This document shows positions 41,345 to 53,127 of a DNA stretch of 64,000 bases, piece by piece. The DNA comes from Galeruca laticollis (taxonomy: Eukaryota > Arthropoda > Insecta > Coleoptera > Chrysomelidae): NCBI GenBank assembly GCA_963921935.1, contig OY998175.1, positions 179,277,262 through 179,341,261 on the forward strand, in the 5' to 3' direction. Both the position numbers and the translations under genes were made by a program. Under the pieces are notes generated by a model that worked only from the letters and a program-made list of their open reading frames with translations, was not told where the DNA came from and searched no databases. Each line of letters opens with the position of its first letter. Position 1 is the first letter of the stretch.

Positions 41345-44300
41345 CCGTCTAGCAATCATAAAATTATAAAGAATAAACTAAGTTTATTACAATGGAACAG
41401 CAGGTCACTAAAAGCAAATAAAGCTAGTTTGAGTAACTTTATTAATAAAACACATATTGACATTATAGTAGTATCAGAATTATGGCTCAAGCCAGACGAA
41501 AATTTTGTTTTAAAGGGATTTAACTTAATTAAAAAGTGCAGAATCGATGGTTATGGTGGAGTAGGGATCTTTATAAGGCAGGGTATAGATTATACAGAGG
41601 TAGATATTATACAATCGTTTAATAAAGATCTAGAAGTATGCGCAATTACATTGTCCTCTTTAAACATTTCGATAGTATCTTTATACCGTCCATCTGATAT
41701 AGCCGTCAATTACAACGATTGGCTAAATTTATTCCAGCAATTTGATACCAATAGTATTTTCTGCGGCGACTTTAATGCACACCATGGTATGTGGGGTCCT
41801 ATACCGGATGATCGGCATGGAAAAATTTTAGCAGATGCAATCGATTATTTAGAGCTTGTTGTGTTAAACGACGGCACTCCTACTAGAGTTAACCCTAGGG
41901 GAAACCATTCAGCAGTTGACATCTCATTAACTTCGCACGTTTTAGTAGACAGGTTAACTTGGGAAGTGTTAGACGACACAATGGGATCAGACCACTACCC
42001 AATAGCTATCGGAATTCAGATTAATCCAAAGTCCTTCACTGTAAATCCGTCGACAAAATGGAATGACTCTCGAGCAGACTGGGATACATTTCATAAAGTG
42101 TTGGAAGCAGACATAAATCAATTACTTACTGAAAATAATACAAATCTTACAGACAAAGTCGCAGCATTTTTTGAGATCATTTCTTCTGAAGCAGATCGTT
42201 CGATGCCTGTTAAAAAGGCATTTACTCCCGTTTCTCCTAGACCTATTTGGTGGGATGAGGAATGCGTAAGGATGGTAGAAAAACGTAAAACGGCATTAAA
42301 AAATTATAGAATTCATTCCAATTATAATAATTATATAATATATCAAAACTTAGCTGCGCAAGCGAAACGCTTATTCAAAAACAAACAACGCGGCAGTTGG
42401 ATTAACTTTTTAAATAAACTTAATAAAAATACTCCTTTAACAGAGATTTGGAAATTTGTTAGAAGGCTTAACAATAAAAGTTTTCAATGCCCCAAAAAAC
42501 CAATTTCAAAAGATTTAATTGATGATATTCTAAATAAAATAGCCCCTCCATCTGCTTCTAATTTTGGGGTTAAAACAGATGTCAAGTTTATATTCAATCA
42601 TGAAGACGAATTGCTAGCTTCTTTTACGATTCATGAACTGGATTTAGTAATTAAAAAAGGTCTCAACACTTCTCCCGGTCTAGACGGTTTTACCTACAAA
42701 ATAATTAATAATTTACCTATTTCAGCAAAAAAATTTTTATTGCAATTATTCAATGATTGGTGGAGGAAGCAAAAGTATTCTGATTGCTTTAAAAATATTA
42801 TAGTCTGTCTCATTCTTAAACCTAATAAAGACCCTGGTTTGTCTTCATCATTTCGCCCCATCTCGTTGATATTCTTGTATTACAAAAACTTTTGAAAGAT
42901 TAATAAAAATTCGATTGGAACATTTTGTTGAAAGTAGGGCTCTATTGCCAAACATTCAATATGGTTTTCGCAGAGGACGTGGCACTATAGACGCTGTAAG
43001 TCATTTAGTGTCAGATATACAAATAAGTTTCTCTAAAAATTACTACACATTATGTTTGTTTGTTGATTTAACGGGGGCATATGATGTAGTTGATCTTAAT
43101 ATTTTAGCAAATAAAATGGAAAATATTGGAATTAATAAAACTGTCTCTACCAATATTATTAATCTTTTTCATTGTAGAAAAATATTTATACGTGATCATA
43201 ATAACGTATTACATGGTCCACATATAGTATATAATGGCTTACCGCAGGGATCTATACTGAGCCCTATCTTATTTAACATTTACACTGCAGATCTGCACAG
43301 GTTAGTAGATGATAAATTTAACATGATTCAATATGCGGATGATCTATGTTTTTACTTTACCCGTAGTTCTTATGAGCGTTGTTTAGAAGATCTGGGAGAA
43401 TGTATGCAGTTACTAATAAGTTGGTTTAATGATATGGGATTCAGTGTCTCTCAGGATAAGACTGCTTTGGTATGTTTTACTCGACACCGAGTTAGGACTG
43501 CTGGAGCTACTTACCTGGCTGGTTTTAAGATTCCATTTGTCGACGAATTCAAATATCTAGGCATTATCTTAGATAAAAAACTGCTGTGGACAAATCATAT
43601 CAAGTATGTTAAAAAAAAATGTGAAAAAGGTATGAATTTGCTAAAAGTGGTTTCCAAAAGAAAATGGGGAGCAGACGTCAATTTGATGTATACATTCTAC
43701 AAGACCTATATTCGTTCCATATTGGACTACGGGTGTACATTATATGGAGCAACATCTAAAACAAATCTACTAATTATCGACCGTATTCAATATAAAGCCT
43801 TAAAAATTTGTATGGGGTTAATGATGTCATCTCCTAACCAAGCAGTTTTGGCAGAAATGCAAGAACTGCCACTTAACATACGGAGACAATTTTTAGCTAA
43901 AAACAAATGATTAAATATAGAGCATTTAATACGGAAATGGTCCAAAAAATCGCTTATATAAATACGTGTAACCTTACAGTTCCGTACTGGAGAATAAAAT
44001 CTACTCCTCCCTTGGCAGAGGCCTTTATTAATACCAATCAAGATGAAGATTTCATCTTAAATTCTCCTAAATTCCCTATATATAAGTACAGTTACGAAAG
44101 TATTATACTTCGACCAACCGTCATATACCCCTTATACACCGAAATTCCTAATCTAAATAACTTAATACTTACAACTATACTGAATGATTTCGGAGACAAT
44201 ATAACTAAAATATTTACAGATGGGTCCAAATATGATGATGGAACAGGAGCAGCATTCTTTGTTTCAAACACTAATCATGTCGAAAAATTCAGAATAGCAG

Positions 44301-45073
44301 ACATATTTTCGGTATACTCTGCCGAGGCTCTTGCAATAAAACAATGCTTAATATGGTGCACACTAAATCCTGTGCAATCAGCAGCTATAATGACAGACTC
44401 GAAATCGGTTTTACAAGCTATCGAAGGATCTCCTATAAACATTTATAATCAGGAACTGATCTTAGAAATAAAAAACTTATTGTATCAATTAAAAATTAAT
44501 AATAAACAAATTGCTATCATATGGGTAAAAGGCCATAGCGGCGTTATAGGCAATGAGAAGGTAGACCACCAGGCAAAAGAAGCTAGCAAATTAAAAGAGT
44601 TATTAAACTTTTCCTGTCAGGCTGACGTAATTAACAGGCATAAAAAATCCATTAGAAATAGATGGAGAGAAGCTTACAATAACAACAGCAAAATATCTAA
44701 AAGCTTCTATTTCCAGCTTCATCCAAATCTTCCAAATAACATTCCTCATATAACAATGTTTGATTATAGAAAAAAATACGCATCAATTATAACGCGACTA
44801 AAACTAAACCATGGCCGTTTCCCTGCTCACCTACATAAATTGGGTATTCTACAGTCTCCATCGTGCAACTGCGACAACGTGTCGATAGGTGATACCAATC
44901 ATATATTTCTGGAGTGTAAGAAAAACAAAGCGGCTATATCAAATTTATATACCTCTTTAAGGAACAATAACTTTCCTTTTCCATTGAATATGAGTTCTCT
45001 CCTGGCATGTATAAATAAAGATACTTTCGATGCAATAATAAACTTCATTAAGGAAGCAAGAATAGATCTGTAA
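41345..45073 (+). pseudogene. LINE ORF2: endonuclease, reverse transcriptase and RNase H, two frameshifts
   Basis: The ORF2 frame is open from just past the ORF1 stop with no ATG, so reinitiation or a non-AUG start is likely. The endonuclease shows LLQWNSRS, CGDFNAHHGMWG and SDHYPI motifs up to about 42000. RT follows with LFVDLTGAYD, GLPQGSILSPILF and the YADD box near 43330. RNase H has TDGSKYDDG, AEALA, TDSKS and a GHSG/D motif at 44200-44600, and a CCHC-like motif lies near 44870. Frameshifts lie near 42875 and in the A-run near 43900. Repair of two indels would be needed for a continuous ORF2. Confidence 0.85.
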
Positions 45074-45157
45074 GTATATTCATATGACAAAAAAAATAAA
45101 TAAAAAAAAAATTCTGTAGCCAATAGTCTTCGACTGAGGCCATCCCTGTCCCCCCAA

Positions 45158-45174
45158 CACACACACACACACAA
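45158..45174. repeat. Short (CA)n tract at LINE 3' end
   Basis: CA dinucleotides follow the A-rich 3' end of the I-clade LINE and precede the PIF/Harbinger remnant. They may be target sequence or tail. Confidence 0.7.
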
Positions 45175-46370
45175 CTTTTGATTAATTTCACATGGCTAAA
45201 AACTAAACAGAATGGAAACCCGTTGCCGAGGACTATTACAATTGTTGGAACTTTCAAAATTGCGTCGGAGCTATGGACGCAAAACACATATCGTTGCAGG
45301 CTCCAATAAACAGCGGCAGTGAATTTTTCAATTAGAAAGGATTTTTTAGTATTGTTTTATTTGCCGTAGTCGAGACAAATTACAATTTTATTTATGCTAA
45401 TGTGGCATGCCAAGGGCGCATATCAGAGATGGTGGCGTGTTTAGTAGTACCGTATTTAATGAGCTTCTAGAGGGCAATACATTTACCACAACTTCCAAAT
45501 AGTGAACTGAAAAGCCCATACGTTTTTGTTGCAGACGACGCATTTCCTTTGTCAACAAATATAATGAAACCATATGCAGGGAACCACATTAAAGGTTCTA
45601 GTGAAAAGACGCAGGGCTCGAAGAATATCAGAAAATGTGTTTGGTTTAATATCTAACGTATTTAGAATATTCCACAAACCAATGCTATTGGAACCTGCAA
45701 GGTAACATTAGCAGGATGTTACTTAAACAATTTTCTTAGAAAAAGTACATCTAACAACATTTATAATCCTCCTGGAACTTTCAATTATGGCTGCTCTGAT
45801 TCAAGAGACGTTATTCCAGGAGCTTGGAAGAAATGACAATGGTAATATGCCTGGCTTGGTGGATTTACCCAAAATATCCAGAACCCAGGTAGCACCAGAT
45901 ATCCATGGGATGTTCTGACAGTCTTCGATTTGGAAGTTATATATCCAAATAGTATAGGGTTATTCTGGGGATATCTAGATTATCTGTGGGTATACCTACA
46001 TCGAATATTCATTGTAAGTCCAGTTGGAATATACTCAGACTATTCTTCTTAGAATATTCGAATCAAATAGTTCTAAGAATATTCTATGATTATTGATTTT
46101 TGTTAAATCGCTCTTTCTGTTCCATGCGCATGCATCAGTAGTTGCGGTCGACAGTAGCGAACAGTAGTAATAGTATGATTAATTATTTTTGAACGTTACT
46201 TAATCATCAATACGTCAATTTTTCGCCAGTGAGAAGTTGTTCAAATTTGTTTCTACGGCGTGTCCTATGCTACGGGTGAATATATCTAATACATACTACC
46301 TCACACATCAAAGCAGGTACGTTTTATTGTATGTTTTTATTGCCTGTTGATTTATCAATACATTTTTTAG

Positions 46371-46731
46371 AAAATTATCGAGTTGCTGCTAAAACTTCCA
46401 ATAAATGATGAGGCGAAGTTTGAAGAAGTTGAATCAGCTTTGCTGAACAAAGAATCCTATGAATTTTTTGTAAGTTGAACATTCAATATTATATCCAAAT
46501 CAAAATGAAACTGCCTCGAAATATTGGAGTGTTTATGTGTTACTTTTTATATTTTAGTGCATGAAAATATTCAAATAATTGTTGATTTCCTAAATTATTG
46601 TAACAAAATTAATAGATAAATGTTTTCAATTGTAATTTTTCCTTTTATCATATAAATTACAGCATAACTCCCGATAGCAAAAGAATGCTTGTAAGTAGAA
46701 TGCTTGGAGTAGAAATTGATCTCGTTGCTAA
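46371..46731 (+). pseudogene. DUF4806-like exons
   Basis: A candidate exon at 46371-46469 (99 bases, AG before, GTAAGT after) reads LLLKLPINDEAKFEEVESAL, close to the start of DUF4806 domains in insect proteins of unknown function. A second at 46663-46731, after an AG, reads SKRMLVSRMLGVEIDLVAKR, like a later part of the same domain. The phases of the two do not join directly, so an exon is missing or the gene is decayed. Confidence 0.4.
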
Positions 46732-47304
46732 AAGGTACAACAAAATTTAATTTTCTCAGGTAGCTTCACGTAATTATGTTACCGAGATGTATGCTAGGAG
46801 TTCCGTAATAAAATTTCCTATAGTTACCTCTATTCATTTTATCAATTGGGATTTACTTGAAAGCTCTACACAACTGGTAATCTGATAATTCAAAGTTAAA
46901 TTAGTTCTGACATTTGGTAAATAAAAGTAATTCTGGTCAATTGTCTAGTGGGCATATCCGAACTCTGCCACAAAATAAAATTTTACCTGACTTTTGTATC
47001 AATTTGAGGATTACTGAAATGTTCGAACTGTGCCGCAACCATTTAGTTTAATCCTATTAGAGTCATTAGGGTTTATAATAGATAAAATCGGATGCCCATA
47101 GAATTATGTATATCTCTGAAAGGTTTCAAAGATTTCTTGTATTAAATATTTTGAAGAAATCTTGATTGTTTTGATCGATATTTAGGGGATTAGGGGAAGG
47201 ATGTTGATGCACTTACACTATATAAGAGTTATAGTTGTATTCAGTTACTTCATATCGATCTACAGAAATTAAGAGTGTAGTACACATAGCAAACAGTGAC
47301 CAAA

Positions 47305-48036
47305 ATGGAGAACAAAGCATCTACAATGTATAGTGAAAGAGGAAATAAATTAATAGTGTTGAACAGTTATAAATTTTCGAAAGCTAATACTAGCAAATGT
47401 AGAAACATTAGATGGAAGTGCTGTAACGCAAAATGTCCAGTTAGAGTGTACTCCCACGTTTCTGATGAAGAAACAATCACAGAAGTCAAAGGAGAACACA
47501 ATCATACTATGGAAACGAACCTATCAAGAAAAGCAGTGAGTAACAGCATTAAAAGGAAAGCGACTGAAGATCCCACTGAGAAACCCTCCAAACTAATTCG
47601 GCAAGAATTGGTGTCAAATAATTTCGCGAAGGATATCAACACCGAAGATATTGACCGAATAAGGAAAAATATTCACGCGGCGAGAAGAAAAATTTTACCC
47701 CTATTGCCTAAAAATCAGGAAGAAGTATTGAATAGTGTTCGTGAATTACAATTACGAACGAACCGAGAAGAGGAATTTCTATTAACAGCAGACCAGGTAT
47801 TTAAAATTATTGTGTTCTCCTGTTTTTCCAACCTTAATTTTTTATGTAATTCGGATTGTATTTTGATGGATTTACTAGTGTGTTATTGGATTTACAAACG
47901 GAGGTATACGCGAAAATTCGTTCGGCAAACCAAAGCCAGAAAAAAACCAAAAAAACTATTAATGTTAAAATTAATTTCATTCATGATCATTTGGATCAAT
48001 ATAGGAAAAATGTTATTTCTCGCTTTATGTTTGTGA
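47305..48036 (+). CDS. FLYWCH zinc-finger protein with start of a MULE transposase domain
   Basis: From the ATG at 47305 the first ~65 residues form a FLYWCH finger (Trp-x-Cys-Cys and GEHNH motifs). A linker leads to a stretch near residue 170 (IIVFSCFSNLNFLC..D) that resembles the beginning of the MULE transposase domain up to its first catalytic Asp. Related frame material continues at 47856-48071. A GTATTT donor-like site lies at 47797. FLYWCH-MULE proteins are encoded by Mutator-like elements in insects; only the N-terminal third is present. The protein may be a captured fragment or a DNA-binding partner. Confidence 0.55.
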   Translation: MENKASTMYSERGNKLIVLNSYKFSKANTSKCRNIRWKCCNAKCPVRVYSHVSDEETITEVKGEHNHTMETNLSRKAVSNSIKRKATEDPTEKPSKLIRQELVSNNFAKDINTEDIDRIRKNIHAARRKILPLLPKNQEEVLNSVRELQLRTNREEEFLLTADQVFKIIVFSCFSNLNFLCNSDCILMDLLVCYWIYKRRYTRKFVRQTKARKKPKKLLMLKLISFMIIWINIGKMLFLALCL

Positions 48037-49560
48037 AAACGGTTGCATGTAAAAATCTTCCACGCGTTTAATTTTTTTTTTTTTATATGTTTATGTATAT
48101 TGAATATATTTTATTGTAATGTAGATGTAATTTTTTAGAAGTGGCAAATATACGTTGAAAATATATGTATGTTATTAATATTTTCTTATATTGAATTTGA
48201 GTACCTAAAGTTCAAGGTAAATTGTTAAATCGGATTAGGCTATTAGACCCCTACTGGTTTGGTAGTTAATCTCCAAAATTTTAAACACTGCCAGAGTTCG
48301 AACAACCCGTAATGATTACCTGCATTTTGTGGCAGAGTTCGGATACTCCGTGTCTAGTTTCATGCATATGTATACTATTCACACAAATGAAAGCGGTCTT
48401 ATATTTTTGTTCGTTTGTTATAACTTTGCTTATAAACCGTAATTGTTAAATTTTTAAAACATGACATTAACTTCCAAATTAATACAATTTTCGGTTGTAC
48501 CTCTGGCAAGATTGGAAGGTACTTATTTGTAACAATATATTAAAAGATTATTGCAAAAAATCCTGACAGAGTATCTAATGGAGGGCTACAGTATGTATGC
48601 ATATAAATGGAAAAAATGCTTTGGAAAAACAAAGCTCTTTGAATCAGTAGTAGGTATAATCATGTTATTTTATTTTGGAATGTACATGTAAATTGATTTA
48701 ATATAGCATGTACAAGAAACAAATAACTTCTAATCACTATATTTTGTTTGGAATATTTCGCTTTTTACTTGTCTCCTACAAGACTTTTTTTGGCATTGCA
48801 TGTTTGTTTAATTTCATCTTTTAAGTTTCAGTTTTCGAGATTGCATTTTAAATTGTTATACATACATACACAAAAATTACAGTAGAATAGAAATTACTTA
48901 CTAGCAAAAAAATAACTATTTTATTGTTTCAGATGCCGTCCAAAAATTGGACAAGAACATAACAAACAAAGAAGTTGAATTGAAAACAGGAATTTTTTTT
49001 AGCCAAATGTTAAGAACGGCAGAAACCGGTTTCAAAAAGTGTCGTTGAGTATGGAGGAAGTCAGTGAATTTTGTAATCTCGTATTTGAAAATGATATTAG
49101 TTTCAGTTATGTTATGAGGTACATTTTATATTTATGTAACTATGAATAAATTAAATTGAACTCTACGCGTTTTCCGTGATTTAATTTTTTCAATTAAAAA
49201 TTAGGGTATCATCCATTTTGCTATATATTTTCCACAGATATCCTTATAATATTCCTAATATTACTTGGATATTTGTGGAATATGCCTATTGGAATGTTCT
49301 ATGAATATTCTGAATTATCTTGCTATATACATTCAATAGATATCCTCAGAATATTCCTGGGAAACTTTTAAAGAATATTCATAGAATATTTAAGTGGGTC
49401 CATAGAATATTACAATATCCGAAAACGAATATTTTTAGTAAGTCCATTGAATATATAGTGCTATCTGGGAAGAAGTTCGGTGCATTCCAAATAAGTGAGA
49501 AACACTAAAAGATTATTTTATGTCACCCGAAGGACAAGTCCCTTGGCAGTACGAAAAATG

Positions 49561-49900
49561 TTAAGATTTATAGTTTGACGCTCGTTCGTTTAAACAATAT
49601 AAATACTAGTTCTCAAAGTCTAAGTACCTCTACCTACCTTCAAACTTTCAAAAGCAAACCATTTACTTTTATACACATCTCCGTTCAGATTTCTTGCTGC
49701 CCTTTATTTTTTCTTAATTCTCTTGCAAATTTATACTCCTTATAACACTACACGTGACTATCACTTTGAGGGCTACTGAATGACTAAAAGTCTAGTGGGC
49801 GCGTTTCCGCTTATAGTGGCGTTCTTGTAAACGAATTAACTTCGCGCCAAAATTTAAATCTTAAATTAAAACCGTATAAGTAAGTGGGTATAGCAATGAG
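49561..49900. other. Spacer, no gene recognised
   Basis: The stretch follows the HARBI1-like tail. A GC-richer patch at 49797-49850 (GGGCGCGTTTCCGC) might be the right terminus of the Harbinger element or the 3' end of the P-like element, but I could not pair it. Confidence 0.3.
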
Positions 49901-51782
49901 TCATCTTTTCGACTGCGTCATCTTAACCAACTCTCCCCTACAAAATTCAAAGGCTTTTGCAACACTCTCACTAAATAATTGAGAAGCAAGTGATACTTTC
50001 ATTTTTTGTTTGCGGAAATGAATATGTTGACTTCGCAATTTGTTTGCTAAATGAAAACATTCCTTCTCCTGTAAATTATTCAATTCTTCAAAATATCTCC
50101 ATTCTATAATACCATTATTGCTATCAACAAGTGAATACTTCTCCCCTAAAGTATTTCGAACCAATTTTATCATGTGGCTAGGATCTAAAATTATTACGAT
50201 ATTCTTGTTTGTGCAAAGATGCTTGAAAGTAGTTGTTAGATTATTATAATTTAAATTACAACCTAATCGTTTTGCCATAGTTAAATTAACTGGAGCACCA
50301 TCAAAAGTTAAACTTACAACCTCTACACCAACTTCGTGACACTTTTGAAGGCAGTTTAGAACCGAACCTTTTTTTTTATCTCCTGTAGAACCTGCTGTCA
50401 AAAAATATCCAACTGGAATTTTCCAGTTACCTTTAACACAATTCAACAGAAACACGAGCGATTCTTTTGCCAAAGTATGTTCTGTCGATCCTGTCCCAAA
50501 ATCAATATACCCATAACATTTATTTTTTTGCGGCACCCATTCTTCTTGTTGGCGAATATGCATTTCATCGATGATTAAACTACAGATAATTTTTGATTCT
50601 GTATTCGCTGCTTTCAATCGAAGAGCATCAAATGCTTCTTTTGTGAATCCAGGCTCTCCATTGATACTCTGATACCACCTACTGAGTGTTCTTGTATGGG
50701 GTAAACAAGTATTGAATGTTCTGCTGACGTCATTGTAGGCAGAAGGTGAATAAAAATGTAAAGTAAGAGCAAATGCTCTTAACTCCGCAGAATTTTTTTT
50801 GGTAAAGCCTTCTTCTTACTTTTCCCAAATTGCCTACAAAAAAGTTCTGTGGGACCACCCATTTTTTCAACAACATCTAATGTTTCTTCTTGAATAAAAT
50901 TTTTCTTTTTCAGTTGAGAAATCATTTGCTTCATGGTTAATAATTTTTTATCTCTTCGGAATAGTTTTCTTCTCATATTTCTTAAATTCTTCCTTCTTTC
51001 AGTACTATTTTTTTCAGAATAATGTAATTTATTAATTAGTTGCTGTTTTCTTGGTGTCACTAAAATGTTATCAGTGGATGTTGAGGGCACAACAAAAAAA
51101 TCTTTATTAGAAGTGGATGTTGAATGTTCAACAGACGTAACATTTGTTGTAGATGTTGATAGACCCATAATGTTGATATCAACTGATTTATTAACCTGAG
51201 CCTCACATATTCTAATTTTATGTGGTGGTGAAGTAACTTCCTAAAATTAAATTGCATATTCAGATGTACATAAAAATCATAAACTAATGCTAAATGAATA
51301 GTTTTCGAATAAATATTCAATACCTCATCTTTGATTGTAGGAATTGCATTATCTCTCAACCGAACATAGCATAAAGATGTCCGATCGAAATATTCTTCTA
51401 AAAAATGTTTGGAACAAAGAGAACTATATTTTGTAGGCTCCCAATTTGGTCGATTAACAAACTTAATCCATAATTTCTTCCGTTCAGCATCTTTAGGAAA
51501 CCTAAAAATAATTTCTATTTTCATTTCAAGCCTGAAATGAATAACACAGATATCTCATCAGTAAATCTAAAAAGCATCTAATTTCAGAACAATTTCCACA
51601 CTAAGTGGTAAAATATATGTGCTTTCTAGACAAATGATTTAGCGTAACTTGGATATCGACTTAATACTTCTCTGCATATTATTTACAAAAGTTGCAACTA
51701 ACCTATGAAATGTTATTCCGGAGTTTTCTTTTTTATCAAGACGACTGCAGCTCTTGCAACTACGTAATGCACAAGAAGACAT
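49901..51782 (-). pseudogene. P-element/THAP9-like transposase gene with two introns, one frameshift
   Basis: Exon 1 (51782-51703) starts with ATG and carries the first two Cys of a THAP finger. After an intron of 201 bases, exon 2 (51501-51324) supplies the FPKD motif and the C-x2-H half. After an 83-base intron, exon 3 starts at 51240 with a Ser/Thr-rich linker and a basic coiled coil. Splice ends are GT/AG and the phases agree (2, then 0). A T8 run at 50793-50800 shifts the frame. Beyond it a helix-turn-helix and the RNase H-like core follow, with IIDEM, TFDGAPVN and DPSHMIKL motifs, ending at 49901. The C-terminal third of P-type transposases is missing. THAP would bind the element ends and the core would cut DNA. 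Confidence 0.8.
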
Positions 51783-52014
51783 TATGAACAAAATATTTTA
51801 TCAAAAATAACAATGAAACTTATTTCACTTTGCAAATAATAGCACTAAGCTAACATTCACGATATTTTGACATAAAATACGAAACAATATTGCGAACCGG
51901 TACCATAAATCATTTCGTATCCTCTCTCTTCCATATCACTGTCTTATTCTGATTCCATTTCCAACAAAAATACACGACTACGTTGTCAACGTCACTGAGT
52001 ACTCAATTTGTAGA

Positions 52015-52250
52015 ATGTCGCAAACACGTCCACACACTAAAGTCGATCGACTGCTCTTTCATGTTTACCGACAGTCGATGGAAACCAATTATTTTATCGA
52101 TCGACACCGTCGATTGCAACGTACACACATAATCTTTGGTATACACCAAAGTGGAGTGGACACTGTCGACTCGGTGAGGACGCAGCTTAAACAGCGTTGC
52201 CATGCGGCAACACGAAACAAGTGCCTGCAAAATATCAGTAGTTCATAAAA
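52015..52250. repeat. Possible terminal region of a DNA transposon
   Basis: The stretch holds several GTCGATCGAC-type palindromes and repeated CAAAGTGGAGTGGACAC / GTCCACACACTAAAG blocks in opposite orientation. That is typical of subterminal repeats of Harbinger-like MITEs. I could not fix ends or a target duplication. Confidence 0.3.
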
Positions 52251-52438
52251 TTTCTTCTTTTGTAACTGAACTGACTTCGCAAACGCTTCGGTATGGATTT
52301 CAGAACACATGTTGTTTTGTAATCTAATTGTTTATTGTGTATTTGCAGTTCGGTAAGAGACGTTTGAAAATAGTACATTTTTGTGGTGAGATTCATAATC
52401 GATATTGTATTTCAGTAAGTAATATTATTTATATTTAA

Positions 52439-53078
52439 GGCGGGTCGCTCCTGAAACTGGTCTTGAGATTTTGCGACTTTGGTCGAGCTATCAAGCGAGT
52501 ACGATGATTGAAAGGTCGTAAACCGGTGTCTTATAGAATAATATCTCTATAGGGACACTATTTGGCATGTGATATGTTATTCCGACTTTTCGCAGGTACT
52601 CATCTTATTGTACACAAGCGTAGGGCCGAGACAATCTATCATAAAATCATTTCGAGGGTTCGGTCTGGTGTTAGCATGCGGTTACTTCTTGATAGACCTC
52701 GTAAATATACTTTAGCAGAGTACATTTTACATTCCAAATATTTCTGCACCTATATACTGTTCTTATTAAGAACGATTTTTTTATCAGAGTTTCAATAATT
52801 CAATAAAAACATTACATTTATATTTTGTATTTGTTGAAAGTCACACAAAGTTCACGATGTTCTTTTTAATAATACTTTGTAAATATTTCAGAATCTCGTA
52901 TTGTTCTCCGCCTTGTATTTACACTTTCGACAAACATACCTCAAATTTAAGAAATACATTTTGTAGAGAATAGTTTAAATTTTATGTGGTATTGGTTTGA
53001 TATCTTCATTAGTTTTTGTGCTACAGGTGCAAAATTATGTACATAAAACCCCATAAAAACTTTCTGTACCGATCCGCC
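52439..53078. mobile_element. TTAA-flanked MITE
   Basis: GGCGGGTCG at the left end matches GGCGGATCG in the complement of the right end. TTAA lies directly outside both ends (52435-52438 and 53079-53082). TTAA targeting fits piggyBac or Kolobok. No coding capacity is recognised in its 640 bases. Confidence 0.6.
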
Positions 53079-53127
53079 TTAAGCGCAATTTCGTAATAGA
53101 AGTAAATAAAACTTTGGTACATTTAAC

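Larger units (their letters stand above)
39835..45160 (+). mobile_element. Nearly full-length I-clade LINE
   Basis: A short 5' leader, ORF1 with three zinc knuckles, and ORF2 with endonuclease, reverse transcriptase and RNase H are present in order. A terminal RNase H domain points to the I group (or LOA/R1 relatives). The 3' end is A-rich at about 45090-45115 and runs into a CA repeat near 45158. I count one frameshift in ORF1 and two in ORF2, so the copy is recent but inactive. The ends are approximate. Confidence 0.85.
45884..49469 (+). mobile_element. CCCAG-ended inverted-repeat element with FLYWCH and DUF4806-like exons
   Basis: The left end CCCAGGTAGCACCAGATATCC pairs with the complement of the right end CCCAGATAGCACTATATATTC. 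Both subterminal regions, about 200-250 bp each, are full of GAATATTC- and GTAAGTCCA-type motifs, so the inverted repeats may be long and diverged. AGAA borders both ends, with one extra A on the right. It interrupts a HARBI1-like transposase. Inside are two plus-strand exon clusters. Its transposon class is not clear to me. Confidence 0.65.
45190..49560 (+). pseudogene. HARBI1-like transposase, split by a 3.6 kb insertion
   Basis: Bases 45190-45883 encode most of a PIF/Harbinger DDE nuclease: a GAMDAKHI motif with the first Asp, APINSGSEFF, a CQGRISD motif, an ADDAFPL-type second Asp region near 45540, RRARRISENVFG and NNFLRKSTSN. It breaks off at 45883, and after the inserted element the reading resumes at 49470 with a QISEKH...SPEGQVPWQ tail that fits the HARBI1 C-terminus. 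There are several frameshifts and stops. The N-terminal part is missing, probably separated by the LINE to the left. Confidence 0.75.
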
